Assembly (NCBI GenBank): GCA_001247695.2
Contig: LGRX02035481.1
Span: forward strand, 1 to 64,000
Reading direction: 5' to 3'
Source of the DNA: Cymbomonas tetramitiformis
Taxonomy: Eukaryota; Chlorophyta; Pyramimonadophyceae; Pyramimonadales; Pyramimonadaceae
DNA length: 64,000 nt
Positions 10,501 through 19,776 of this stretch are shown here, in pieces; within the stretch, counting starts at the first letter, position 1; each line of letters opens with the position of its first letter. The notes beneath the pieces are model-generated. The model did no database searches. It was not told the origin of the DNA and saw only the letters and a program-made list of their open reading frames with translations. A program made the translations under genes and the position numbers.

Positions 10501-13500
10501 TTCCGCATATGCTCATGCTCATGGTCTCAGGCTTGCTCAGCTCATGGACCTTGGTGTTGACATCGCCCGACCTGGCACTACGGTTACCCGGGAGCAGCTG
10601 CTGGCTCACAGGACCTGTGCTGAGGCCTGTGCTGTGTGTGCCCGTATGCGGACAGTACAGCCGAGTCCGAAGCACCCTCCGGCTGACAGATACAGGGCTC
10701 AGAAGCCTGGATCTATGTGGGCGGCTGATGCCACAGGCCCGATCACGCCTATTGGCTATGACGGGTCGAGGTACCGCTGGACCTTTGTGGAGTTCACTGT
10801 GAGGTTTGCACTTTGCTACTTCTCTGCTGAGAAGTCGGCATACAGCTTCGTTCTGGCTCAGCTCCTGGCAGATGTTGTTCATCACGGCTTTGCCTGCACT
10901 GGCCTGGTTCTCCGCACTGATTGTGCCCCGGAGCTGTGTGACCCTGCAGCGCAGGCTCTGTACAAACACCATGGCATCAAACACCTGCAGTCGTCACCCG
11001 CCCTGCACTGGCAGAACTTCATGGCTGAATATGTGATTGGTAAGATCTCGTCGGTCTCCCGTGCACTCCTGGAGACGGCCGGTATGGACCTCACCTACTG
11101 GCCTCTTGCAGACAGTCATGCCTGCCTGCTGTGGGATATCCTGCCTCATGGGCGGGACGCCGTGGTGCCATTCTATCACCTTATGGGCTATCACTTTACC
11201 TATTCCCGTATCGAGATATTCGGCACCCTGTGCACTGTGGCCATGGATGCTCAGCAGATGCGGGCCCGCCATCCGGGGGTCTCCAAGAAGCGGACCCCCC
11301 GGGCCTGGCAGGGACGGTTTGTGGGCATCAGCCTCAGGTCCTCGGCCTACAAGGTACTGGACCTGGAGAGGAACAAGGTTGTTTCCGAGGGCCGGCCAGA
11401 CTTCATCAGAAACTACTCAGAGTTCGGGCAGGTGATGTCATCGTTCCCTGCCCCCGCTCCCGACGAGCAGCACTCCGCACCCGTGCCCAGTGACAGGCCG
11501 GAGCCGTGGAGGGACTACACCACTGACATGGTGGTGACGGTCCATTCCGTGGCTGCCTATTATGACACCCGGGACGGTGAGACCTATGCCACCGTGCAGA
11601 TGCTTGACACTGATTCAGCAGACACATTCTGGACTACCGCCCAGCAGTATGTCATGGCTGACCCTGCGGGCACTGCTTGGTTTGACTTGGTCCACTGGCT
11701 GGACCGCCGCAGGGTCATTGACTGTGTCAATCAACACTACCCGCTCTGGACTCTGGCTAAGGCTCAGGAGGCCCGCGGTGATCCGCTGTATCCGGCACTC
11801 ATTGTGTCCACGGACATGAGGCGGTCCAGGTCCTATGGGGTGCTCTTCCGGCCTATGGCCTACGGTGATGTGACTGCCCCACGTGCCTATGCCATGGACC
11901 TCCGTGCCAGTCTGGTGGTGTTCCCTGATACCCACAGTGCTTGCCACCTTCCCTTCTCCGACCACCCGGAGCAGGACCAGTGGCTCCTTCCGCACTATGT
12001 GGTCCCACCAGAGGACACGGTCGGTACATTGCCTGCCAGCGGCACACTCAGCTTCTGTCATATCTCTGCTGACCTCGCCGAGCGCCTGTACCACACTGCA
12101 GCTCCTGATCTGCCGCTGCCAGGTGGGTACCGCCAGGCACTGTCTATGCCTGATGGGGCTCAGTGGGAGGAGGCTATTACCGGTGGGGAGGTGCAGCCTC
12201 TGATTGACCAGGGTAAGATAGAGCCGGTGGAGGTGCTACCCGACGGTGAGATCGCCACCAGCACCATCTTTGTGCTGAATAAGCCCTGGAAGCCACGGGA
12301 TGGTCTACCGCCCGTCCAAATTCATAAAGCTCGGATGGCCGTGGCTGCCACATGGCACTGGGGCTACACCCAAGCTGAAACCGCATGCACGGTAGCAGAC
12401 CTGCCCACCTTCCGCCTTCTCTTCATCCTGTCTATTATCTTTGCTGGTATGGGGGTTATGGTCTATCACTTTGACGTCAGTCAGGCCTTTGTTCATGCCC
12501 GTCTGGAGGTTCCTATATATGTGCGGTTCCCCTCTGGGTATATGTATAAGGGCAGATATGGCTATGCCAAGCTGCTCTATGCTCTCTACGGGCTACGGAC
12601 GGCTGGTGCTTCCTGGCAGAAGCTGGCCAACAAATTCATGAAGTCCTTCACCTATCAGGGAATGCACTTCACCCAGTCCACATATGACCCGTGCCTATAC
12701 TATATTGTGACCTCTGTGTTCGTGGCCTTCGTGGCTGTCTACGTGGATGACTTCGGGCTGACATGTGATGATGCCTTCCACCAGGCTTTCTGGGCAGCTT
12801 TCCAGGCGGCATTCAAGAGCAAGAATCTTGGCCGTATGACAGCCGTCCTGCAGCTTGCGGTTGACTATGATCGGTGGGGCATTGCACTGTCCCAAACCAG
12901 GCAGATCAAGGAGCTCATGTCCAAGTTCAAGCTTCCGGCCAAAACCTTTCACAATCCGATGGATGTGAACCTCGTTATCCAGAAGCCGGAGCACCCTGAT
13001 CTCACCCTTGTCACCCCGTCCCTGCTGTGGATTGCACGGTGCACCAGGCCAGATGTGTATTACTCAGTCATATATCTGGCACAGTTCTCCTCATGCCCCT
13101 CGGCTCAGGCCTGGGAGGCACTTCAGAGAGTGGCTCAGTATCTATACTTCACACGGCACTACCGTATCCGTTATGCTTACCCCAGTGCACCGCTTTCTGT
13201 GCTCACAATACAGGTGTATTCGGATGCTGACCATGCTCGTGACAAACTCAACGGGTGTCTCTCCTACTCGGGAGGCATTGTGTTCCTCAACGGCATGGTC
13301 CTTCATTGGGTATGTGCCCGCCAGACTGATGCTGAGATGTCCTCCACTGGATCTGAGTATGTGGCCGCCTCTGTGGTTGGGCAGCGGGCCATGTCTGCTA
13401 TCCATATGATTGTGGAGATGTTCGGCTTTATCAGAATTACGCAGCAGGAGCCGGGTGTGTCTGCTCTGGCTCTGTCTACGGCCTTCCCTGCAGCTGACAC

Positions 13501-14029
13501 TTCTTGGATGCAGAGGGCGGCCACGTTCTTCGAGAATCATGCTATGGGTCATGGTCAGATGGGCCCCGCCTCCCCCCTACACTACCGGGAGGCTGAGCCT
13601 GTTCCTGGCAGCAGCCTGTATGCCCTGCCTCACGCGGTGCCAGTACCATATGATGGCACGGGCTACGAGGACGGTCCGCGGGAGTACCACTCTCAGCGGT
13701 CTGGCATGTATGGTACCTCTGGACCCTTCATTCCCAGGCTGGAGCTCCCGGTGGCTGTCATGATTGACAACCAGGCGGCCTCCTCCATTCTGAGGAATGT
13801 CATGCTATCCACCAAGATTAAGCATGTGTTGATCCGTTTTCACTGCTTTCGGGGGTGGGTGTGTGCTGGGTACCTAGTGCCTGTTTACATCAACACTTTA
13901 CTCAACCTGGCTGATATCTTCACCAAACCTCTTCCTGGGCTCAAGGACAAGGTGCGGGTGATCATCAGCATGATCGAGTCCTTCATGGACGTGATCCGCC
14001 CGCACCCCAGTGGTGCGGGTGACTCCTAG
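7562..14029 (+). CDS. pol: Copia Gag-Pol polyprotein, from mid-gag to RNase H
   Basis: The open frame runs from 7490 to 14029; genuine element sequence starts at the target duplication at 7562. Residue numbers count from 7490. A gag zinc knuckle CWDCGGPHFRRDC (229-241) has C-x2-C-x3-H-x4-C spacing, one residue shorter than usual in the middle. Three hydrophobic segments follow (about 434-455, 470-488, 533-556). The protease has DSGAT at 682-686. Integrase has an HRTC...C..C zinc region near 1040 and a catalytic triad D1080, D1144, E1180, an exact D-D-35-E. RT has YVDD at 1751-1754 and SLYGL-like ALYGL. RNase H has D1912 (DADH), E1956, D2093 (DNQ) and the copia hallmark ADIFTKPL near 2141. There is about 100 extra residues between E1956 and D2093. 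Apart from the hAT break I see no stop or frameshift. Confidence 0.95.
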   Translation, partial: VEPDDVWGVGFALDLLTLRMCPLYYKDLLQEWSSKTAEGREKRALGIQQFTLAVKAFHQQKTEEKKLLKEKKKKDGVSALAASLLSGESPSAALLARAGIPQTRIVGGRRRDEPRHPPQTRDAQPQASGQGAHRSGGDRGTAPRARPARGGKNRQQNMKGHRKGSHPSPHAPPPRTQGQRQPASGGSPTALRVTRDAQGRHTVQCWDCGGPHFRRDCPGGVQSAHVAGFHPEGTPIADILSELDAAFLDPEEEVYESCLYSYSLELGEAPLDLPAAQAAAVVPHSAVDSEEPWTESEWAIWDSCGRSEEQYYDAVSRFNSYQDPDDGDCPDGEMTPTQLHVAVHQPSDPAVSLQHFSVEPQQPAVPAADVQITTTNTEFPGAVQLVSTAPQPRPRGPGGPGRRPYGTGHFMYMSLLCIMAFSGTADAVQSGGASGAVLEVHPRALMLWHAITWGLAISACLPAVGARTPVRTWRHLVNRQSPAGGPQPSTTQPPAGEPRTSRRSSPVWTAVLVICSLALCTSALLFGYSLGLRQSVRQSVSQSVSQLTPPAGGSVGRSAGQLLSADGLATGDTGLCLVSGYAVGTYASVELGVLSGQLGSVTVVYPLVPAGYTGILVYGRAESVPLYVPDEEWAASGFSSLASAVPAPVRVDRGIVCDSGATCVMCGDLSACTDVDYTRTVAFTMVTAGSHRTDATVTFHLYGVCIQDGAIDHFVLPNSHYNAGCRTLLSSRVMLSLGFGSPDLVSLTYTHLPTGRVYRIIDSGTDYMWAEVPEGAASALTQTVSRVRTGEICDWMWARSEYAKWAFLKGSPAALAKTGEHNFDISLFGDDLPPGVGNNQTCPVRYSLSDSCWGHLWAGAYIYGNPPFDRLTCERMLKKANRDFATDPEHTVFLFLIPQSHLSTFRQHLIHWEVLHVYPAGTEGIFSYRREHTYAGRPLQSAGSEGGGDRVFIAGTPFPVAIIYRDQYTSMRFTPERWCHSAYAHAHGLRLAQLMDLGVDIARPGTTVTREQLLAHRTCAEACAVCARMRTVQPSPKHPPADRYRAQKPGSMWAADATGPITPIGYDGSRYRWTFVEFTVRFALCYFSAEKSAYSFVLAQLLADVVHHGFACTGLVLRTDCAPELCDPAAQALYKHHGIKHLQSSPALHWQNFMAEYVIGKISSVSRALLETAGMDLTYWPLADSHACLLWDILPHGRDAVVPFYHLMGYHFTYSRIEIFGTLCTVAMDAQQMRARHPGVSKKRTPRAWQGRFVGISLRSSAYKVLDLERNKVVSEGRPDFIRNYSEFGQVMSSFPAPAPDEQHSAPVPSDRPEPWRDYTTDMVVTVHSVAAYYDTRDGETYATVQMLDTDSADTFWTTAQQYVMADPAGTAWFDLVHWLDRRRVIDCVNQHYPLWTLAKAQEARGDPLYPALIVSTDMRRSRSYGVLFRPMAYGDVTAPRAYAMDLRASLVVFPDTHSACHLPFSDHPEQDQWLLPHYVVPPEDTVGTLPASGTLSFCHISADLAERLYHTAAPDLPLPGGYRQALSMPDGAQWEEAITGGEVQPLIDQGKIEPVEVLPDGEIATSTIFVLNKPWKPRDGLPPVQIHKARMAVAATWHWGYTQAETACTVADLPTFRLLFILSIIFAGMGVMVYHFDVSQAFVHARLEVPIYVRFPSGYMYKGRYGYAKLLYALYGLRTAGASWQKLANKFMKSFTYQGMHFTQSTYDPCLYYIVTSVFVAFVAVYVDDFGLTCDDAFHQAFWAAFQAAFKSKNLGRMTAVLQLAVDYDRWGIALSQTRQIKELMSKFKLPAKTFHNPMDVNLVIQKPEHPDLTLVTPSLLWIARCTRPDVYYSVIYLAQFSSCPSAQAWEALQRVAQYLYFTRHYRIRYAYPSAPLSVLTIQVYSDADHARDKLNGCLSYSGGIVFLNGMVLHWVCARQTDAEMSSTGSEYVAASVVGQRAMSAIHMIVEMFGFIRITQQEPGVSALALSTAFPAADTSWMQRAATFFENHAMGHGQMGPASPLHYREAEPVPGSSLYALPHAVPVPYDGTGYEDGPREYHSQRSGMYGTSGPFIPRLELPVAVMIDNQAASSILRNVMLSTKIKHVLIRFHCFRGWVCAGYLVPVYINTLLNLADIFTKPLPGLKDKVRVIISMIESFMDVIRPHPSGAGDS

Positions 14030-14572
14030 GTTCTCTGGTCCTCTGTCCGGCTGAGCTGCAGGCCTATGAGCCGGCAGCGGTCGGGCAAGGGGTCTTTCTG
14101 GTCTGACTGGATTGATGCCCTTTGACGTGGTGCCCTTCTGGACTGGACTTTGTGTTCGTGGACAGACTGGTACCTATGACCTGCCCTATGAGACCTTAGA
14201 CACCGACAGCTCTACTCTGACCTTAAGCACATCTGACTGGATTCTGGCCTTTGACTACATCCTGTACCTCTTTGACATCTTCTATGACCTCGAGTACTGG
14301 TTGACCGTCGAGCTGAGCAGCATCAGATGAGAGTATCTATCGGGGAGCGAGATCTGGCGGAGACCAGTCACTATTTTCATGTTCATGTGGCAGTCCACCT
14401 AGTTGGCATGCATATACTAGTACTTTAGCATTCGGTTTAGAGGGTTAGCCGGAAGCGGGGATGGCGGCAGGTCGGCCCTTTGGTTGATGTTGTCCTGATC
14501 CGTGGACGGGGACCTCTTAGTTTGCATTAGCTACCTGTTTCACATTCTTGTGCCAGCTCAGCCGAGGTGGTG
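14030..14572. other. Copia 3' untranslated region
   Basis: 543 bases between the pol stop and the 3' LTR. A 72-codon frame at 14112-14330 is acidic and aromatic-rich but has no recognisable domain. The bases before the LTR (GCCGAGGTGGTG) are the only purine-rich candidate for a polypurine tract, and a weak one. Confidence 0.6.
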
Positions 14573-14828
14573 TGCTGAGATTCAGTAGTTCAGTATCACG
14601 TATGACGTATGACAGTGACAGTGACAGTACAGTGACTTCCTACCTGTACTCAGTAGTTCGACTTCGGTAGCTTAGACTGTGACACACGATATGATTGCCT
14701 AGTGACGGCCTCAGAGCTTAGATAGCCTGAGAGTCGTGTATTCATTTCTATCTTTTGATATACCCGATTGCCTCGCTCAAACCCTACGGCGTTCAGCGTT
14801 TTCACTGTGTCACTAGGACATTCTAGTA
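14573..14828 (+). repeat. 3' LTR of the copia element
   Basis: 256 bp, nearly identical to 4485-4740. It is followed by the target duplication TGACC at 14829-14833, which is also the start of the flanking 174-bp satellite unit. Confidence 0.96.
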
Positions 14829-15347
14829 TGACCTGTACATACTTCGAATAACTTCTCCGTATCCTTCACATATCTCACGCACCCGCAATATATGCAATTT
14901 CTGCTTTGCAGCCCTTTTTACAGACGAAATTAGCTCCCCAGCACCCCGTGAATATGGCCCGATGTGAAATTTCGCTTCTCATTGCCTAGGTATGACCTCT
15001 AAATACTTTTCGCCACTTTTAATAACTTCTCCGTATCCTTCACATATCTCACGCACCCGCAATATATGCAATTTCTGCTTTGCAGCCCTTTTTACAGACG
15101 AAATTAGCTCCCCAGCACCCCGTGAATATGGCCCGATGTGAAATTTCGCTTCTCATTGCCTAGGTATGACCTCTAAATACTTCTCGCCACTTTTAATAAC
15201 TTCCCCGTATCCTTCACATATCTCACGCACCCGCAATATATGCAATTTCTGCTTTGCAGTTCTTTTTACAGACGAAATTAGCTCCCCAGCACCCCGTGAA
15301 TATGACCCGATGTGAAATTTTGCTTCTCATTGCCTAGGTATGACCTC
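14829..15347. repeat. 174-bp satellite array, three units
   Basis: Three tandem units begin near 14829, 14991 and 15165. Each starts TATGACCTCTAAATACTT (the first is diverged and shorter) and ends CTCATTGCCTAGG; the last two are 174 bp long and almost identical. A fourth unit starts at 15339 and is split after nine bases by the foldback element. No coding potential is seen. Confidence 0.9.
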
Positions 15348-15679
15348 CACTCACGTAACGAAAATCCTGTATGTTCCTTGAATTCAAAGCATATATAGGA
15401 TTTTCAAGGATATTTCAAGGGATATATCGTGATATATCGTGATATATCATGATATATCGTGATATATAGGGATATACAGGATTTTTCAAGGATACGTTGT
15501 TCAAGGAGACTCAAGGACACAACAAATATCCTTGAAAAATCCTTGAACAACGTATCCTCGAAAAATCCTGTATACCCCTATATATCACGATATATCACGA
15601 TATATCCCTTGAAATATCCTTGAAAATCCTATATATGCTTTGAATTCAAGGAACATACAGGATTTTCGTTACGCGAGTG
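15348..15679. mobile_element. 332-bp foldback MITE, CACTA-like ends
   Basis: The element is almost entirely two inverted arms. The left arm begins CACTCACGTAACGAAAATCC and the right arm is its near-exact complement ending TTTCGTTACGCGAGTG; a short spacer lies near 15500-15530. Internal GATATATCGTGATATAT repeats are also palindromic. It interrupts a satellite unit: CTC at 15345-15347 is repeated at 15680-15682, and the unit then resumes (CTCTAAATAC). A 3-bp TSD and CACT- ends fit the CACTA (EnSpm) superfamily, though CTC is too short a duplication to be conclusive. Confidence 0.85.
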
Positions 15680-16006
15680 CTCTAAATACTTCTCACAACT
15701 TCTAATAGCTTCACCGTATCATTTTCATATCTCACGCTCCCGCGAGACATGCATTTTCTGCTCCGCGGCCCATCTGCGACTTGTATAGCAGCCGTGTGGC
15801 CACAGTAATTATCGAAAATGTGAAATATTGCCTTCGGGTGATTTCTTATAACTTCTACCATGTTCTTGAAACTTCTTGCGATTTCTTAATGCCATTTTCA
15901 TTGATTATGCAATTTATAGTGCAAGCCTGTCCACCTAGCCGTGCTACATACCTGCTGCCTTTTTTCAAGATCCGTCGGTGACGGATGGGGCCGGAGCCTG
16001 AGCAAA
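15680..16006. repeat. Diverged continuation of the 174-bp satellite, then unique DNA
   Basis: 15680 to about 15830 is an older fourth copy of the 174-bp unit (CTCTAAATACTTCTCACAACTTC...). After about 15830 no repeat or gene is apparent. Confidence 0.6.
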
Positions 16007-16690
16007 TTAGCGATCCGTGGACGGGTTACGGGTCGGACCCGGACCCGTTGTCGGCACTGTGAAAGAACCAGCACATGCAGTCTCGAAGAGGAATCGGCCG
16101 GCGACGAGCTTAGGGTCCTTAGAACGCTGCCACGTCTGCGGATCCAGTTTCATGAAACAACTCCAAGGACGGAAGTGTCCAGCAGTTGGCTTATATATTA
16201 CCCCTGGTAGCAGTGGCACGAGCAGTTCTTCAACAAGCTCTTCACCGATAATCGGTTGCACGTCGGCAGATAAGTCGAAAGCCTGAGAGAACGAAATCGA
16301 CGGGAACCGGTGATCCGGTGTAGGGTGCTTTCTCCGATTTAACCTTGATTACGTTCACAGAGGTCGACTGTCCCGCGCTGGATGATTTGAATGATTCGAA
16401 CGAGGCTTTACGAGGTGAGAGCGACTCGGTTAAGTCAGTGATATAACTTGTTTGTCTCATCTGAGATCGAGGTGGAGAAGCGGATGCTTGGGAAGATTCG
16501 CGAGTTACGGGATGGAACGCCCGAACATTGGGTTTCACATCTTCATTATTTTCCGCCACAGCGCCGATGACAAGTATAACGGAACCGTCCGGAAACACGG
16601 TACCTAATTCCACAGTTTCTATACGGAATCGGCGGAATGCATACGTAGAAGCATGGGGGTTTCGGAAATGGAAGGAAACATGACTTATAG
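16007..16690 (-). pseudogene. Unrecognised coding fragment, probably frameshifted
   Basis: One minus-strand frame is open from about 16690 to 16242 and contains a strand-like stretch (FRRFRIETVELGTVFPDGSV) followed by a Ser/Arg-rich linker. A second frame continues from 16261 to 16007 (IIGEELVEELLVPLLPGV...). Composition suggests former coding sequence with a frame change near 16250, or two exons (donor-like ATCG|GTGAAG at that point). No domain is recognised. Confidence 0.3.
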
Positions 16691-17215
16691 TAGTTTAAGG
16701 GAGATTAAAACATCATGAGGAACATCAACAGCATGATTACCGAACCGAAGGGATGTTGGCATGGTCAATGAACACTGCAAGAGAAATGTATATTTTAATG
16801 ATTCCAACCTTTATACAGACTTGTTACAGGGCATATTGCTAATTTAATCAACTAAATATACGCCGTCTTCTTCGTCCATGTCTTCTTGACACATGAAGAA
16901 CTCGTGAGAGCACCGCACGCATGCGTGATGGTCGGTGTAGGCATTTATTGCAATAAGGTAGCATGCGTTGACAACTTGGAGGGGTAATGTGTTAACTATG
17001 GGCAAACTTAAAATTTCGCGTAACATCCTTAAGTGTGGGCTTAAGTATGGCGACCCTATTTTGGCGTCTTTTTTCATTTCGATTTCGACGCAAAATGGGC
17101 CGGCCGGGCGGCCGGCCGAGTCGTCGGCCCAAAAGCAATCCCCGTGGGAAGTGCGTGTGCAATAACACACACACCCCCCCACACAAATATATACAAGTTG
17201 CATAAGTGTACGCCT
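16691..17215. other. No gene seen
   Basis: Unique sequence with a GC-rich palindromic patch near 17095-17125 (GGCCGGCCGGGCGGCCGGCC-like) and a short CA/C run at 17165-17185. ORFs here are short and lack protein-like composition. Confidence 0.5.
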
Positions 17216-17900
17216 TCATGATTGTAAATGATGTGTAATACACGCGCGAGCGCTTATCGTTTGATGGGCGCGCTCAAACCTCAAAGTCTGGTACTGCCGT
17301 ACTTGCAACGCGAGCATGCCCACTCCAAAGACTACGTTCGCTAGAGCGATGCAATTCAACGATGCGCGCTTCGTGCGCGCCATGAGCAGGCCTACGGTGC
17401 CGGACATGACGCTGAAGGCGTTCACAACGAGCGTGTTACGGTGCATCTCGACCTTCAAACGGCAGTCGTGCGAGGTGCACGTGTAGAACGTCAGCACGAC
17501 TGTCGCGGCGCACAGCGACTACCGGTACATGGCAAGCGCGTCGGCGCCCGCGTAGTACAGCACCGGAGCGTGATGATGCAGGCCAGCAAGTTGGCCACGG
17601 AAGCCACAATGGCGTAGGTTTGAATGTCACATTTCATGGTTGTTACACGTTCCACGGAGCTATGTATACCGATCCATGACTGACGAGCGATCACATCGAT
17701 CCCATCATCATGTCGCCTCCTTGGTACACGTGCGAGTACGTCACCGCCTCCAAGTACTTGCTGAGGCCTTTGCGCACCTTCCCGCAACCGGGGCAGACAC
17801 GCTCGCCCCAGTGGACGGTGTCGAGTGGCACGCGGTCCAGGCCGCCGGTCTGATAGTTGTACTGCGCCTGATGTTCTTCTGCACCGGTTGCTCAAAGTAC
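17216..17900 (-). pseudogene. Multi-pass membrane protein pseudogene
   Basis: Reading the minus strand, a segment containing VCPGCGKVRKGLSKYLEAV (about 17715-17855) is followed by a stop, a region beginning MKCDIQTYAIVASVANLLAC, a frame change near 17570, an in-frame TAG near 17535, and then TLVVNAFSVMSGTVGLLMA and VVFGVGMLALQV. Together these give about four hydrophobic segments and a CPGCGK zinc-like motif upstream. The stops and frame changes indicate decay, unless several unseen introns intervene. The family is not recognised. Confidence 0.45.
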
Positions 17901-17949
17901 GGCGCGTCACCGTCATCACCAGAAATCTGCCGTCGGCACGAAATTTAAC

Positions 17950-19348
17950 GCATGCGAAATCGCAGATACGTCAAACTCGCTCGCAACTTGTAGAAGTTGC
18001 ATATCGGATGCATGCCTCTGTTGCTTGATACAATGGGTGCGTGGTGGTAATAATGAGCCCGAGTGACTACTATTCTGTACTCTAATCAAAGCACGCGCAG
18101 TGCTGGTAAAGTATCTGTTTAATTTCGAACGACACTTGGAAAGTCAGCTCAACACTCGTCTTTATAATAACTCTCTGAATTCGCTTCAGCCATCAGAATT
18201 TGAATCTGATTCCTTGTGCCACCGCCTCACTGGATACCGCAAACTCGCATCTCTGTATGTAGCTTCCTCGTAAGACCAGTGATGGATTAATCATCAATAC
18301 GTTACCATCTGATTATCACAACATCTACCCATAGTTCAGTTTCACCCATACTGTTCGGTTTTGACATTGTATAGAATTCCCGCTGTAATCACAACTATTC
18401 CTATCAATTATTTGAACCGATTCCATGATACTTTTTGCTGCTCACGACTCTCTCTCTCTCTCTGCAGTGTCCTGTCAGTTCATATTCATCGTGCCATGCT
18501 TGGTGATGGCAGTTGGCATGCGTCTGAACTAAGCCCCCTAGTTCACTCACTAAGCTGGATCAAGATTCACATAATTCTAGTGCATATCATAAACACGTTC
18601 CCGGATTAGGATGAATAAGAAATGAGGACGAACTACCCTCACAAGGTGTTTTTTACAGCGCTGCGGATTTCAAAGGGTTTATATTCATCCAGATCACCAT
18701 TTGTGTCAAGTGAGTAGTGTGTTCCGTTTGCTTCACATGTGCAATCAAGGCGGCATTCTCTGCTGATTGATTGTTGGAAGTTGGATTGCAGGTTGTATGC
18801 ACAGTATCGTTGTTGCTAATACGACAACAATGCTGCGTCCAACTGAGTGTATGATGCAGACACTGAACGTAGATGCATGCTTTATGATTATGCCAGCGCC
18901 CAGGTCTTACAGACCACCATTTATCTAACACTGCAGCGCCTTTTCGGTCGCTGATAGGTTTATCACCTTAATTCAAAATGCTGAAAAAGACTACATCGTT
19001 TGTTGTGGAGCGCGATGTAACTCCTGAACAAAAAACGCACAAGTAGTATAATAACCCCTACAAACTTGAAAAGTAGACAATTGTGAGGGATCAGTGGCAG
19101 ACGGAGGCAGATGAAGCACACTGGTTCCCCACTGAAAGCCCTCGTCACACAAGTATTTCATCGTGAACAGTATGTTGCGGTCGGTACATCCATTTGCCTT
19201 GGCCCACAGTAGGGCCGGGATGAATTTGCCCGAACGCCCGGTGGGCGTAATTTTTCTTTTCTTTTCTTTTCTTTTCTTTTCTGTTCTGTTCTCTCTTTTG
19301 CTTTTTCATCCATTCGCCAAATGGTCGTGATATATGCATGACAAATTA
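17950..19348. other. 3' flank of the SAM gene; no gene seen
   Basis: AT-rich unique sequence with a short TC microsatellite at 18449-18466 and a CTTTT repeat (19253-19282). No convincing coding frame on either strand; the minus-strand 3' UTR and poly(A) site of the SAM-domain gene should lie here. Confidence 0.5.
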
Positions 19349-19776
19349 TCAAGATGATAGCCGGTCTGGATACTGGTCATCCAATGCGCGCATCATTTTT
19401 TTAGCGTGCAGCCGTTTCAATTGAAGATCGTTTGTGAGATCCTCCATGGTCAGCTCCGACAGCAGTAGTCCATTCACCTCATTCGCCTCGAATGCAGCGG
19501 AAGGAAGTCCGAGATCCTCGACAAATTTACAAACATCGTTTACAGTGTACGCACCCAGCGGTTTGGCACTAGTTGCAGGTGGCGGCGCGTCTCTTTGATT
19601 GGCGTACATATTTCGCAAGTTTGCTGCCGACTGTGCTTGAATTTTTTGCTTGATTGGTGCGGGAATTGCAGCATCCTCAGAATCATCTGATGAGGATGAA
19701 TCGTCTGACGATGATGAAGGCGGTGTTCTGGAAGCAGTTTTTTTCTGGCTCTGCTTTTTCTTAGCATTGTTCATCC
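19349..19776 (-). CDS. Last exon: SAM (sterile alpha motif) domain
   Basis: Begins after acceptor GCAACAG in phase 1 and ends at a TGA stop. It encodes about 142 residues: a Lys-rich start, a Ser/Asp low-complexity stretch (SSSSDDSSSSDDSEDAA), then about 60 residues matching SAM: YTVNDVCKFVEDLGL, ...F..NEVNGLLLSELT.EDL, and LKRLHAKKMM. SAM domains mediate homo- or hetero-oligomerisation, often under a membrane receptor. Read alone it also has an upstream in-frame ATG (19792), so a separate small SAM protein is the alternative. Confidence 0.8.

Larger units (their letters stand above)
4485..14828 (+). mobile_element. Complete Ty1/copia LTR retrotransposon (10.3 kb including a nested hAT)
   Basis: Two 256-bp direct LTRs (4485-4740 and 14573-14828) begin TGCTGAGATT and end CATTCTAGTA. 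They are flanked by the 5-bp target duplication TGACC (4480-4484 and 14829-14833). The internal domain order is gag, protease, integrase, reverse transcriptase, RNase H, which defines the copia superfamily. By eye I find a single LTR difference (CGGTAG versus CAGTAG near the 5' end), so the insertion is young. The pol frame is open to its stop at 14029. Gag is split by a hAT insertion at 6126-7561. Without that insertion the element would be about 8.9 kb, long for copia. I could not identify a convincing tRNA primer-binding site after the 5' LTR. Confidence 0.96.

Noticed and set aside
14829..15340. CRISPR-like array
   Set aside because: The repeats are 174-bp direct tandem units without unique spacers, in a eukaryotic context.
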